From NCBI GenBank assembly GCA_934700345.1, contig CAKUXP010000006.1:51235-115234 (forward strand): DNA of 64,000 nucleotides, in the 5' to 3' direction. Source of the DNA: an uncultured Fibrobacter sp. Lineage in GTDB: Bacteria > Fibrobacterota > Fibrobacteria > Fibrobacterales > Fibrobacteraceae. The position numbers and the translations under genes are program-made. The notes under the pieces were generated by a model. That model saw nothing but the letters and a program-made list of their open reading frames with translations, searched no databases and was not told the origin of the DNA. Below, piece by piece: positions 49,184 through 58,491 of the stretch. The stretch's first letter is position 1. Every line of letters starts with the position of its first letter.

Positions 49184-49735
49184 CTATCCTTTCCCACAGG
49201 CATCTTTCGCGCGCATCGCCTTCTTGAATTTTTCGCGAACAAGCAACAGATCGTGCTCATAGGGATTTCGCCTGAAGTCGTCAAAAGCCCATGCCGTCGG
49301 CAAAAACCGCCCCTTCGCATAGTGCAGGATCATGTCAAGCCAGAGACCTTTCCCCGCATAGAGCTTGAACGGGCCGCGCTTGTAGGACGGCAAGACAATC
49401 TTGTCCAAATCCATGTAGCCGATGTCGATGTTTACCCGGCGACCGTTCGCCTTTGGGGAAAGTTCGCATTCGAGCGCATTCGAGCGTTCCTTTTCCGCCC
49501 CGATTTCATGCGGAGCGACCGTTCTTTCAAACGAAACCACACCCCGGAAAAGCCCATATCCCATTTCGGAAGCATAATAATCCGTCCTGTCAAAAGGAAA
49601 GAGCTTGCCTAGATGGCGAATTTCGCCCCACGCATTGCGGAGTGCGTCCAGAATTTCAGCTTTCCATTCCGGATAGGGAAGAAGGACAAACGCCAAAAGC
49701 GCCGCGTTTTCTGAAAATTGGAGAGGATTGGCCAT
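49184..49735 (-). CDS. DUF4416-family protein
   Basis: 183 residues. Family segments include FPFDRTDYYASEMGYGLFRGVVSFE, NIDIGYMDLDKIVLPSYKRGPFKLYAGKGLW and WAFDDFRRNPYEHDLLLVREKFKKA, matching DUF4416. The real start is ATG 49735; the long open frame upstream belongs to the shadow of the metalloprotease gene. No biochemical role is known for the family. It lies 4 bases after the metzincin gene in the same direction. Confidence 0.8.
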   Translation of the reverse strand: MANPLQFSENAALLAFVLLPYPEWKAEILDALRNAWGEIRHLGKLFPFDRTDYYASEMGYGLFRGVVSFERTVAPHEIGAEKERSNALECELSPKANGRRVNIDIGYMDLDKIVLPSYKRGPFKLYAGKGLWLDMILHYAKGRFLPTAWAFDDFRRNPYEHDLLLVREKFKKAMRAKDACGKG

Positions 49736-49739
49736 GGGA

Positions 49740-51020
49740 TTAATGGGGATAGAGTTGGAGGTTTTTCCGGAGAAGCGTGAACTGGCCATCCGAGAACGGA
49801 TCCATTTCAAGCGCATCCACCGTCGGAAACATCGGGTTGTTTGCATCAGGACACCGGGAAACGGCCGACTTGAAAAGCACCTGGCGAGACTGCACTTCCA
49901 AGGGAACGGGAAAAAGTCTGGGAAGGAGTTTCGCACGAATGACCGAGCCGCAATAAGGCGTGTCCGGGATGCCGTCCTCCACATTCGAAGCGTCCCCCGA
50001 ATTGGCGATGTCGGAAGTTGTCGATGTCGTATGGCGCAACCCGAAAAAATGCCCTGTCTCGTGGATTGCCGTTTCGACAATTTCAAGCGCGCTTTGCGGG
50101 TATTCGGTGAAAGCGTTCACGTAGTAATGCGTCCCGATGACGACGGTGCTTCCGAGACCTGCGCCCAGATTCCCGCCAAACAGGACCGAATACCCCAGCA
50201 CTCCGGGCATCTCGATACGATGTACCAATACCAAGTCTAGCGCCTGGTAGGCATCCGGTTCTCCCGGAGAATTCGGCCAGCCGCCAAGTTCCGAAAGAAA
50301 ATAGTCCGGACTGGATTTTCCGGCAAGCCATGGGATATCGTCGGGATAGCGCGTAGAAACATCGGTACGTTCCGATGCACGATGAAGATAGAGCGTGTCA
50401 ATCGAAATGCCTCCCCCGGCAAAAGCCTCGCGGAAGCGGTGGAGAAAGAGCCTTGACAGGGAATCCAGGGAAACGGAATCCGATGTTCCGCCGTAAGAGC
50501 CGACAAGTATCAGGTTCAGACTGAAATGCAGGCTGCCATTTCCCTGCCCATCCAAGACGAGATCTTTTACAGGTCCGGAATAATAGGAATCGTCGTCGAC
50601 AAGAATCGGCGCCCAGTAAGTCTGTTCGCTTTCATGGCATTCAAAGCGGTAAATCCAGCGTCCGAGCGAGTCAAGAGCCTTGATATCGCGAACCTTGCTC
50701 CCGATATAGAGGGAATCCGAACGCATGACCAGCCGAAATATCTGCAACCGCGGAGGTTTTCGCGATGCAGCGGCGTTAAAGGATAGCGTATAGGATCCGC
50801 CGGGCTGCACGGGCATCAGGACACCGGAAGCAAGCCGGGACGCAACGGAATCGTTCTTCGCCAGATCGTTTGCGTAGAGAACAAACAAAACGTCTTGCGG
50901 CAAGAGCAAAGCCTCTTCCCGTGAAGACGGTGCGAAAAAATCCCCGCAACCGCCCAGCGCAAGCAGAACGAAGCAAAGACCTGTCAAAAAGACGGGAGAT
51001 TTCCTTTTTCGAACAATCAA
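49740..51020 (-). CDS. Zinc metalloprotease lipoprotein (metzincin type)
   Basis: A ~426-residue exported lipoprotein. Residues after the start (KRKSPVFLTGLCFVLLALGGCG) form a lipoprotein signal with the lipobox LGGC. The zinc motif AIHETGHFFGLRH (HExxHxxGxxH) is present near residue 340, and NNPMFP may form the Met-turn. It may cut proteins at the cell surface. No ATG fits: the best start is TTG 51020 after TAGGGA, since the longer frame would run into comEC. TTG starts further upstream in the frame are also possible. Confidence 0.7.
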   Translation of the reverse strand: MIVRKRKSPVFLTGLCFVLLALGGCGDFFAPSSREEALLLPQDVLFVLYANDLAKNDSVASRLASGVLMPVQPGGSYTLSFNAAASRKPPRLQIFRLVMRSDSLYIGSKVRDIKALDSLGRWIYRFECHESEQTYWAPILVDDDSYYSGPVKDLVLDGQGNGSLHFSLNLILVGSYGGTSDSVSLDSLSRLFLHRFREAFAGGGISIDTLYLHRASERTDVSTRYPDDIPWLAGKSSPDYFLSELGGWPNSPGEPDAYQALDLVLVHRIEMPGVLGYSVLFGGNLGAGLGSTVVIGTHYYVNAFTEYPQSALEIVETAIHETGHFFGLRHTTSTTSDIANSGDASNVEDGIPDTPYCGSVIRAKLLPRLFPVPLEVQSRQVLFKSAVSRCPDANNPMFPTVDALEMDPFSDGQFTLLRKNLQLYPH

Positions 51021-51070
51021 GACGTTAATCCCTACAGAAATCAATCTAATCAATTTATCGGAGAAAAAAA

Positions 51071-53407
51071 ATGACACTCGACGAATTGAAGAATTTTTTT
51101 GCGCCACTCGCCGAACGCCCGGCTCTCGCCGCCTTCTTTTGTACGGTTCTCTACATCTGTTCCGCAAAATACCCGCTATACGGCGCTGCGCTCCTTCCTG
51201 TTCTACTCGTTACAATCGGAACGCTCCCCCGGTTTCCGCGCAGAGTTTCACTGGTTCTTCTCCTTTGCATCGGCATGCGCCTCCTGGCTGCGGAATACAT
51301 ACAAGGTAAGGAAACGGCAAAAGAGCTTCCCGCCAAAAATTCCGGTTTTGTGGAATCCGTTCTAGACAGGTCCGAAGGCGTAGCCGTAATCGTAAGAAGC
51401 CCCGAAGGAAAAGCCAGGCTTTCGAGAAAGACGCCTCCCTACCCGGTCCCCGGAGATTCCATCGTCTACACGGCCAAGTGGTTTCCCGTCGAACCGCCGA
51501 CCGTTCCCGGCAGCTTTAACACGCCGAAATGGCTGAACAGCCAAGGACTTGCCGGATTCGGAAGGCTTGAATCGTTCCATGTCATTTCACACCGGTGGAC
51601 TTTCGACAAGGCATTTTCCTGTTTCCGGACATTCCTGAAGGGATATTTTTCCAAATACCTTTCCCCCGCAGAGACCGGGCTTCTGATCGGGCTCTTGGCC
51701 GGAGACCGTTCGAGCATTCCCGATACCCTGCAAAACGGATTCCGCCGGGCGGGAATCGTCCATGTTCTCGCCATCAGCGGATTTCACATCGTCCTGCTTT
51801 CGGGCATTCTGCTGCTGCTTCTGAAAGCGACCCGAATGCCGCATTCCGTCGCAGGCACGCTCGCCATTTTGCTGATGCTCGTCTATGCGCCAGCCACCGG
51901 AGGCTCCCCCGCCGTCTATCGGGCCGTATTCATGTTCTCCGTCGTGCAGTTCGGGCTTCTCATGGAACGCAAGGCGGACAGCCTCAATTCGCTAGGTGTC
52001 GCACTTTTCATCCTGACCGCTATCGACCCGGATATTCTCTGGAACGTCGGATTCCAGCTTTCCGCGTCCGCGACAGCGGGGATCATCGCATTCGGAAAGC
52101 GATCCCCGTTTACAGCCAAACGCGAATTCCTGAAGAGAAGCCGTCTCTGGAAATTACTGGAAAATGGTGTTTTTAGCGCAGTCTGGATTACGTTAGTCGC
52201 CACCGTCTCGACGGCGCCTTTTCTCGTCTGGTCGTTCCACTCGCTATCCCCGATTTCCATTCTGGGAAACATCTGCGTTGTTCCGCTGGTGAGTCTCGGG
52301 ATGCAAGCCGGAATTTTCGCCCTGATTTTCCCCATCCCCTTTGTCGCTGCGACATTCTGCAATGCGGCGGGCTTCCTGTTCCGGACATCCGCCTTTCTCG
52401 TCGGAAAAATCTCCGCGGTCACGCTCGCTTCCGTTACCGTAGGTCCCTTTCCCGCATGGGTATTGATCCTCACCGGATTCGGAATCCTTTCCGTCGGAGC
52501 ATTCCGAAAAAATGTCTGTGCGCGAAGACTTTCGCTCGGCATCTTTCTCGTCTTAGGCTCTTACTTTGCATGGAACGAATGGACCCGAAAACGGGATGCC
52601 CGCTGGGAAGTTTCCGTTCTGGACATCGGGCAGGGAGACTGCCTTTTTGTAAGAAGCCCGGGCGGAGACGCATTTCTCGTCGATGCCGGCGTAAACACGG
52701 GAAAAAGAAACGTCGCAAACGACAAGATCATTCCGTTTTTGCAGGAATCCGGTGTCTGGAAATTAAAAGGCCTGATCATCACGCACCCGGACCTGGATCA
52801 TTTTAGCGGGGCGGAAGTACTCCTCCGGGAATTCCCCGTCGAAACGCTCTGGATCCAGGAATGCGCCCGCATTACCGAAAAGAAGGAATGGCTGAGCGTC
52901 CTTTCCACGGCGATGGAAAAAAAAGTCGTCATCCAGGATCTTCGACGCGGGATGGTTTTCCGCGAAGCGACCCGCCAAAGTCCGTTCCGTACATCCCTCT
53001 GGGAAATGCGCGTTTTGCATCCCGCCCCATTCCGCTGCGGAGAGACCAACTCAGAAAGCATCACGCTCCGCATCGAAGGCATCGGAGGATCCATCCTGCT
53101 TACCGGCGACCTCACCAAGGAAGGCGAAAGAAAAATCCTCGCGACAGACATTCCGCTCAAGACGGATATTCTCAAGCTGGGGCATCACGGTTCAAAAACA
53201 TCCAGCTCCCGGGAATTTCTCGAAGCGGTCAGACCTCGGGTTGCAATCGCGTCGAACGGACGCCGGAACAAGTTTCACCACCCGCACCGGCAGGTTACGG
53301 AAAGGCTCGACAGCCTGAAAATCCCGTTGCTGAACACATCGCAAAAAGGAACGGTCCAGGTCACATTCGACAAAAACGGCTACCATATCGAGAAATCGTC
53401 CGATTAA
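51071..53407 (+). CDS. comEC: ComEC/Rec2 DNA uptake channel
   Basis: 778 residues. The central competence domain has the typical LIGLLAGDRSSIPDTLQNGFRRAGIVHVLAISGFHIVL segment followed by many membrane helices. The C-terminal metallo-beta-lactamase-like domain has VSVLDIGQGDCLFVRSPGG, ITHPDLDHFSGAEVL, LLTGDLTKEGE and LKLGHHGSKTSSSREFLEAVRP, so the metal-binding residues look kept. It takes single-stranded DNA across the inner membrane. It is divergent from the metzincin gene with about 50 bases between. Confidence 0.93.
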   Translation: MTLDELKNFFAPLAERPALAAFFCTVLYICSAKYPLYGAALLPVLLVTIGTLPRFPRRVSLVLLLCIGMRLLAAEYIQGKETAKELPAKNSGFVESVLDRSEGVAVIVRSPEGKARLSRKTPPYPVPGDSIVYTAKWFPVEPPTVPGSFNTPKWLNSQGLAGFGRLESFHVISHRWTFDKAFSCFRTFLKGYFSKYLSPAETGLLIGLLAGDRSSIPDTLQNGFRRAGIVHVLAISGFHIVLLSGILLLLLKATRMPHSVAGTLAILLMLVYAPATGGSPAVYRAVFMFSVVQFGLLMERKADSLNSLGVALFILTAIDPDILWNVGFQLSASATAGIIAFGKRSPFTAKREFLKRSRLWKLLENGVFSAVWITLVATVSTAPFLVWSFHSLSPISILGNICVVPLVSLGMQAGIFALIFPIPFVAATFCNAAGFLFRTSAFLVGKISAVTLASVTVGPFPAWVLILTGFGILSVGAFRKNVCARRLSLGIFLVLGSYFAWNEWTRKRDARWEVSVLDIGQGDCLFVRSPGGDAFLVDAGVNTGKRNVANDKIIPFLQESGVWKLKGLIITHPDLDHFSGAEVLLREFPVETLWIQECARITEKKEWLSVLSTAMEKKVVIQDLRRGMVFREATRQSPFRTSLWEMRVLHPAPFRCGETNSESITLRIEGIGGSILLTGDLTKEGERKILATDIPLKTDILKLGHHGSKTSSSREFLEAVRPRVAIASNGRRNKFHHPHRQVTERLDSLKIPLLNTSQKGTVQVTFDKNGYHIEKSSD

Positions 53408-53420
53408 AGCTTTCGACCGC

Positions 53421-54812
53421 CTACCACTTTCCGCTTACTTCCATTCCGAATCGCCACAGGGCGAATTCCCGGAACCGGTTTCCGCGGAGTTCGATAGAGC
53501 TTTTTCCCGAAAGGAATTTCGAGAAGTCCATCTGCGTTACTCCCCGAAAGGCAAGAGGCTTTTCTTCTGGTCCGCGCAGGATAAGGACCGCCGAGACGGA
53601 TACCGGAAAATCGACAAGAAACCGAACGCCCGACCTGATTTCATATCGGCCGGTTTCCGCCGGATACCGCTGCATCCATTTCCATTCGCCAAAAAGGCTT
53701 TCCGCTTCAAAGAAACAAATACCGCTGTGCAGAAAATAAGCCATATCGAGAGAATCCCCCAAAAATTTTAACCGGGATCCGACAGCGATTTTCGCCCGCG
53801 ATCCATCCTTGCCCACACTCGCTTCCAGTTCCGACTTAGCGACCGAGGATTCCAAGGGGATGAGAAAATTTCCGTCAAGCCCGAGCATCCAGTCGGAGAC
53901 CCGGTATTTTATCAAAGCGTTTCCCACAGACCGATTCTTTTCGACGATTTTCGGAACATGAAAGATTCCCGAAAAAAGGTGGTTTCCATGAAAATAGCTC
54001 CGAAAGCGGACAAGCCACCGACGACTTTTCCCAGAACGCGCCGAGACATAGAGAAGCGGCGTTTCCCAACCTCTCGAATAGGCGACCTGCACATCCGAAT
54101 CCACGGAGCGAATCCGCAAAAAGGCATCCCGGAAGCCATTGCGCGAAACCATTCCAAAGCCATCAAACCGGAACATTCCCCGTCCGAACGAAAGGCTTCC
54201 CCCGAATGCGGTATCCGGCAAAAGGGAAGCCCCAAGCGAGAAACTTTTTCCGCCGAGAACGACTACCGTTCCTTCCGTCTTTTCGAGAGACAGCGCGGAA
54301 CCGATATCCGAAGCCACGACATCACCCCAAACGGCAAACGACTTTCCGTCCCGGTAAGCAATACGGAAACGCTCCACAAATGGCTTTCCCCTGTTTTCGG
54401 AAGCAATGCGAGCTTCGCCATCGAAACGGCGAGCGCCCAAGGCCAGGCGAAACCTTTCCCTTCGGACATTCCCTACGGAATCCAGCGAAACCGAATATCC
54501 GGACATTCCGCGAAAATTCAGCTTTTTTAGGCGTTCACCGAGGCTTTTCCGACAAGGCTCCCCTCCGTAGGATTCCCACAGGCGGCACGCTTCCGCAGCT
54601 CCTTCGTCTATTGCCCTCAAGAGGTCTTCTAGTTCCTCGTAACCGATCACTCCGTCGTCATACGCCCAGAATGCATCCTCGACCGAAACGCTCTCCCGTT
54701 CCAAGGCCACAAGCGAAACGAAGGCTATCAGGCACGCGCCCAGCGATCTTTTACAAAGCCTTAGGAACGCCCTTTCACGGAAGCGAAAAAAGGAATTATT
54801 CGAAAAGCCCAC
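53421..54812 (-). CDS. Predicted exported beta-rich (possible outer-membrane) protein
   Basis: 463 residues. The GTG start at 54812 follows an AGGAG site by about six bases. A basic, hydrophobic N-terminus (LGACLIAFVSLVALERES) looks like an export signal, followed by an acidic helical part (VIGYEELEDLLRAIDEGAAEA) and then many alternating strands (FRLALGARRFDGEARIA, GGSLSFGRGMFRFDGFGM, SELEASVGKDGSRAKIAVGSRL), ending MEVSGKW. It could be an outer-membrane barrel. It is convergent with comEC (13 bases apart) and divergent from rsmG. No family was recognised. Confidence 0.5.
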   Translation of the reverse strand: MGFSNNSFFRFRERAFLRLCKRSLGACLIAFVSLVALERESVSVEDAFWAYDDGVIGYEELEDLLRAIDEGAAEACRLWESYGGEPCRKSLGERLKKLNFRGMSGYSVSLDSVGNVRRERFRLALGARRFDGEARIASENRGKPFVERFRIAYRDGKSFAVWGDVVASDIGSALSLEKTEGTVVVLGGKSFSLGASLLPDTAFGGSLSFGRGMFRFDGFGMVSRNGFRDAFLRIRSVDSDVQVAYSRGWETPLLYVSARSGKSRRWLVRFRSYFHGNHLFSGIFHVPKIVEKNRSVGNALIKYRVSDWMLGLDGNFLIPLESSVAKSELEASVGKDGSRAKIAVGSRLKFLGDSLDMAYFLHSGICFFEAESLFGEWKWMQRYPAETGRYEIRSGVRFLVDFPVSVSAVLILRGPEEKPLAFRGVTQMDFSKFLSGKSSIELRGNRFREFALWRFGMEVSGKW

Positions 54813-54888
54813 AATTGATTCTCCTAACAAATGTCACGCATTTTAAAACGCTTCGCCCGGGAAAGTGAAGAAAAACAGCGAAATTTCT

Positions 54889-55614
54889 ATGTTTAAATCC
54901 ATGCAGTCAAAGCTCAACAGACGCCCCGCCCGGACCGACTTTCCCCTGTTTGGCGGAAAACGGGCAGTCCCTTCCATTGCCGGATTGAAGCAGCTCCTCG
55001 AATATCACGGCGTGGAACTCGAACCCAAGACCCTAGAACAACTTTGGGCCTATCACAGGCTTTTGCGAGAACACAACAAGGACCAGGATTTAACACGCCT
55101 AAACGCATTTGAAACGATCGTGGAGCGCCATTACGCGGACTGTACGCTCATCAACGCCTACGTTCCCAAGTGGCCGCAAAGAATGATCGACGTGGGCAGC
55201 GGCGCAGGATTCCCCGGAATTCCCCTAAAGCTCGTCAATCCCGAAATCCGGCTTACGCTCTGCGAACCCCGCCCGAACCGCATCCAGTTTCTAAATCTCG
55301 TCATCCGGGAACTCGGGCTCAAGGACATCGACGTTTTCGGGCACAAGGTTACCAGCCGCAGCCTGACATTTCCCGTATCCGGCGTCATCAGCCGCGCTTT
55401 CGAGCTCATCGAGTTGACCCTTCCGCGCATCCAGAAATCCCTGCTAGTCGGCGGTCGCGCCTACTTCATGAAAGGTCCCGCCGTCAAGGATGAACTGGCA
55501 ACGCTCCACCCGGAAGACTACGGATTCTCGCTCGTCGGAAAACATTTCTACCGGATTCCCAACTCGACGCAGGACCGGGCGTTAATAGTCCTCGAAAAGA
55601 CAGAAGAAGTCTAG
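54889..55614 (+). CDS. rsmG: 16S rRNA (guanine527-N7)-methyltransferase
   Basis: A 241-residue RsmG (GidB). It has YHRLLREHNKDQDLTRL, ERHYADCTL, the SAM motif MIDVGSGAGFPGIPLKL, and SRAFELIELTLPRI-like VISRAF. A 40-residue basic N-terminal extension precedes the core. GTG 54865 is an alternative start; neither has a strong ribosome site. A truncated merR fragment follows after 9 bases. Confidence 0.92.
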   Translation: MFKSMQSKLNRRPARTDFPLFGGKRAVPSIAGLKQLLEYHGVELEPKTLEQLWAYHRLLREHNKDQDLTRLNAFETIVERHYADCTLINAYVPKWPQRMIDVGSGAGFPGIPLKLVNPEIRLTLCEPRPNRIQFLNLVIRELGLKDIDVFGHKVTSRSLTFPVSGVISRAFELIELTLPRIQKSLLVGGRAYFMKGPAVKDELATLHPEDYGFSLVGKHFYRIPNSTQDRALIVLEKTEEV

Positions 55615-55623
55615 GAGGTTTCC

Positions 55624-55746
55624 ATGTCCTATTCCATCGGCCAGGTTGCAGAAAAGACGGGACTTTCCGCCTGCACGCTCCGCTATTACGAAAAGGCTGG
55701 TTTTCCGCCTTTCGTAAAGAAAAACGCCGAAGTCCAAAGCGCCTAA
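55624..55746 (+). pseudogene. Truncated MerR-family regulator (N-terminal HTH only)
   Basis: ATG with a perfect AGGAGG site opens a 40-codon frame: SYSIGQVAEKTGLSACTLRYYEKAG, the helix-turn-helix of MerR regulators, then the text diverges (FPPFVKKNAEVQSA) and stops. The wing, coiled-coil helix and effector part are absent. The next gene starts one base after its stop, as if a deletion had joined the merR 5' end to it. It could still be made as a small DNA-binding peptide. Confidence 0.75.
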
Positions 55747-55747
55747 T

Positions 55748-56368
55748 ATGCGGATCGGAAACATTTCTAGAATCTTCCTCGGGGCAACCTTCCTTGCTTG
55801 CGCACTCACCGCAATTTCAGCGGAATGTCCCGAGAACCCGCTCGCCGACAACGCCCAAATTTCCGTCGAAGGGCGCTTCATCAACCGCGAATATTTACCG
55901 GTCCACTTCAGCCTTTCCTGGCGGCACGCCCCACAAGCCGCCGACACGTTCGACATCGTCCTCTCGGGAAAAGAATCTTTCCGCTACGTATCGGCACAGG
56001 ACTTTCGCTATGTGGAATTTCAAAAGGAAAACGCCCGTCGCCAAATGGCAATGCACCATCTCCAGGAATTCATCGGGGAAAGCCCGCTAACCTGGAACCA
56101 TCTCGAAAGCCTCTCCCGCGGAAAGCTCCCCTGCGAAGACAGTTCCGGGCACGATTCGATCGGCATCCACAGTTGGAAGGATTACGACGGGATTTTCCTC
56201 CCCGCGATTATCGATTTTTACGGGAAAGGCGGATACGGTTCTCTCTGGATCCGAACGGTCAAAAAACTCCCTTCGGAAAATCCCGAAGATTCAAGCGGCT
56301 TCCCGTCAATCCTTTGGCGCGGGGCTGATTCCAAATCCAAAGTTCCGCTGATACTGCAAATGCACTAG
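55748..56368 (+). CDS. Exported protein of unknown function
   Basis: 206 residues with a signal peptide (IFLGATFLACALTAISAE). The mature part is mixed (GRFINREYLPVHFSLSWRH, DTFDIVLSGKESFRYV, WKDYDGIFLPAIIDFYGKGGYGSLWIRTVK). The latter recalls outer-membrane lipoprotein carrier-like or LolB-like strands, but not clearly enough for a call. Its 3' end overlaps the convergent gene by 63 bases. Confidence 0.5.
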   Translation: MRIGNISRIFLGATFLACALTAISAECPENPLADNAQISVEGRFINREYLPVHFSLSWRHAPQAADTFDIVLSGKESFRYVSAQDFRYVEFQKENARRQMAMHHLQEFIGESPLTWNHLESLSRGKLPCEDSSGHDSIGIHSWKDYDGIFLPAIIDFYGKGGYGSLWIRTVKKLPSENPEDSSGFPSILWRGADSKSKVPLILQMH

Positions 56369-57286
56369 GAATTGCTGCGAGCGACGTCCCTTGTAGAAAC
56401 GCTTCTTTTCACGCTTCCAGAAGCCGCCGAGAAGCGTAAGCCTGTTCTGCCCGTCTTCCCAGTTCAGGGAAGGCCCCAACAAGGCGATGGTGTAGCTCAG
56501 CGGTTCCTTGAGATACGAATCGTTCGAGGACTTGGAATTTCCCGTATTGTATTGGTTCAGGTAGCCGGAAACCGCCCAGCAGGAAGTCAGGGGAACATAG
56601 GCATAGGCGATCAGGTCGATGATGAAATCGCGGCTGAAAACCGGCACGTTGCGGCGGAAATCAAAGCTCTTTCCCTCATAGGACGTGCTGATATCCACCA
56701 GCGTATAATGCATCCCGAGTCCAAGAATCCCGCCAGCCCCGAAACCGTATTCCAGATCAAAGAAAAAGGCGAAGTTCTGCATGAAATCGACAGCCGCCTC
56801 CCTGGAATAGACCTTTTCCGTAATCCAGTCCGAATTCCAGGAATCCGCGATGTTTCCGTTCTTCCCGTTGCTCGAAAGCGTCATTTCCACGTTGGAATTG
56901 AAATACGTGTAATTTTCATAGATAAAGCGCGCCTCGATCTGCGGATTGATTTCAAACGGGCGCCCGCCGATCCCTACCCGGAATCCTCCGTAAAAAGGTG
57001 TCACGTCGGCATCCGCAGAAAAGCGCAGGAACGCCGCGGAATATTCCAGAGGATTCCCATAGGGAAGTTTCCGCAGAGGTTCAATCCAGTTAAAGGAGAT
57101 GGTGTTGAAGTTTTGAAAAAGCCACTGTCCCCAGACAAGCGGAGTGTTCCCGGAAATCGAAAGAGAGAGATTCGGTCCGTATTTCAACCCGTAAAGCCCG
57201 TTCATATCGAAGATGTCGGCAAAGGCGCCACCGATAAAGACAGAGGCACACAAAACGGCATTCTTCCACAGGCGCAAAAAATTCAT
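56306..57286 (-). CDS. Predicted outer-membrane beta-barrel protein
   Basis: 326 residues with a signal peptide (LWKNAVLCASVFIGGAFAD). Many amphipathic strands follow with aromatic belts (YGPNLSLSISG, FYGGFRVGIGG, INPQIEARFIYENYTYF, LEYGFGAGGILGLGMHYTLV, FIIDLIAYAYVPL), and the C-terminal QQFLVHLQYQRNFGFGI fits barrel strands. No family was recognised. ATG 57286 is preferred over the longer frame. It is divergent from the mla operon (122 bases). Confidence 0.5.
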   Translation of the reverse strand: MNFLRLWKNAVLCASVFIGGAFADIFDMNGLYGLKYGPNLSLSISGNTPLVWGQWLFQNFNTISFNWIEPLRKLPYGNPLEYSAAFLRFSADADVTPFYGGFRVGIGGRPFEINPQIEARFIYENYTYFNSNVEMTLSSNGKNGNIADSWNSDWITEKVYSREAAVDFMQNFAFFFDLEYGFGAGGILGLGMHYTLVDISTSYEGKSFDFRRNVPVFSRDFIIDLIAYAYVPLTSCWAVSGYLNQYNTGNSKSSNDSYLKEPLSYTIALLGPSLNWEDGQNRLTLLGGFWKREKKRFYKGRRSQQFLVHLQYQRNFGFGISPAPKD

Positions 57287-57408
57287 CGGCAAAAAGTTAA
57301 AAAAAAATCGGTTCTTCCATCGTGGATTCCATCCCCCAAACAAGTCCTTTTATCGAAATTTCGAGAATATTCCAAACCGGAACATTTTCTTTTCTAAATT
57401 GAAAGGAA

Positions 57409-58479
57409 ATGGACGAGGATTTTACAACCTTACAGCTCCCCCGGGAAATTTCCCCGGAAACGCTAGCAAGCATCCAGAAAAGCTGTTCCCGAATCTTTTC
57501 GAAGGGGAACCTGCGCCTGGACGGAACTTCGCTTGTCCATCTGGACTTCCTCGGCGAATCGCTTCTCGCAAGCATCGGGATTCGCGCAAGAGAACTAAAC
57601 CGCCGGCTAGTCCTCTCCGGGTTTTCTCCCGAACTAAAAAGGCAAATTTCCCAGATAACGGTCCATACGGTGCCCGCCAAGGATCCCGAAAACAGGATGA
57701 GCCTTGTCGAGAAGATCGGCGATTACGGATTCTTTCTCCTCAACGGACTCAAGACATTTTTCTACCTGCTTTCCGAAAGCCTCTACTGGACATTCTTCAA
57801 GCCGTTCGACAGGCAGAGGCTTCCGTTCCGCGGAACGGCCCTCCAATTGCTCCGGCTCGGCAGCGAAGCCTGCGGCATTGTCTTTCTCCTCGTCTTCCTG
57901 ATTGCGTTCACACTTGCTGTCCAGAGCGCTAGCATGTTGAATGCGGTAGGCGCTGCTTCCTACCTTTCTTCCGGGCTGGGATTTCTCATGTTCGCAGAAA
58001 TCGGGCCGCTGCTCACGTCGATCATTCTCGCCGGGCGTTCGGGAAGTTCCATCACGGCGGAAATTGCAAGCATGACCGTCGCCGAAGAAATCAAGGCGCT
58101 CCGTACGATGGGAATCCAGCCTATCCAGTATCTGATACTCCCGAGGTTCAAGGCGATGTGCATCGCTGCGCCGCTGCTTTCCTTCTGCGCGTCCATTCTC
58201 GGCTGCCTCGCGGGTCTCATCGTCGCCGACATGCTCTGCGAAGTCTCCCCGATCAACTACTGGTTTTCGTTAAAGGACGGCATTACGCTTCTGCTAATAG
58301 CCAAAAGCATGGTAAAATCGCTCGTGTTCGCCTGGATAATCACGTTAGTCGCCGCCCAGAAAGGGATGAATGTCCGCGGCGGAGCGGATGCGGTCGGAAA
58401 GGCGACGACATCCTGCGTTGTCACGTCCATTTCGGGCATCATTATCGCCGATGCGATATTTTCCTTTATCTACTACTAG
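57409..58479 (+). CDS. mlaE: MlaE-type ABC transporter permease with N-terminal STAS-like domain
   Basis: 356 residues. The first ~85 residues look like a STAS domain (NLRLDGTSLVHLDFLGESLLASI), the role played by separate MlaB in E. coli. The rest is the MlaE permease: FAEIGPLLTSIILAGRSGSSITAEIASMTVAEEIKALRTMGI is the coupling and signature segment, followed by four or five helices. It begins the operon mlaE-mlaF-mlaD-lipoprotein for phospholipid transport between the membranes. Confidence 0.92.
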   Translation: MDEDFTTLQLPREISPETLASIQKSCSRIFSKGNLRLDGTSLVHLDFLGESLLASIGIRARELNRRLVLSGFSPELKRQISQITVHTVPAKDPENRMSLVEKIGDYGFFLLNGLKTFFYLLSESLYWTFFKPFDRQRLPFRGTALQLLRLGSEACGIVFLLVFLIAFTLAVQSASMLNAVGAASYLSSGLGFLMFAEIGPLLTSIILAGRSGSSITAEIASMTVAEEIKALRTMGIQPIQYLILPRFKAMCIAAPLLSFCASILGCLAGLIVADMLCEVSPINYWFSLKDGITLLLIAKSMVKSLVFAWIITLVAAQKGMNVRGGADAVGKATTSCVVTSISGIIIADAIFSFIYY

Positions 58480-58491
58480 CGGGCCCAATCC

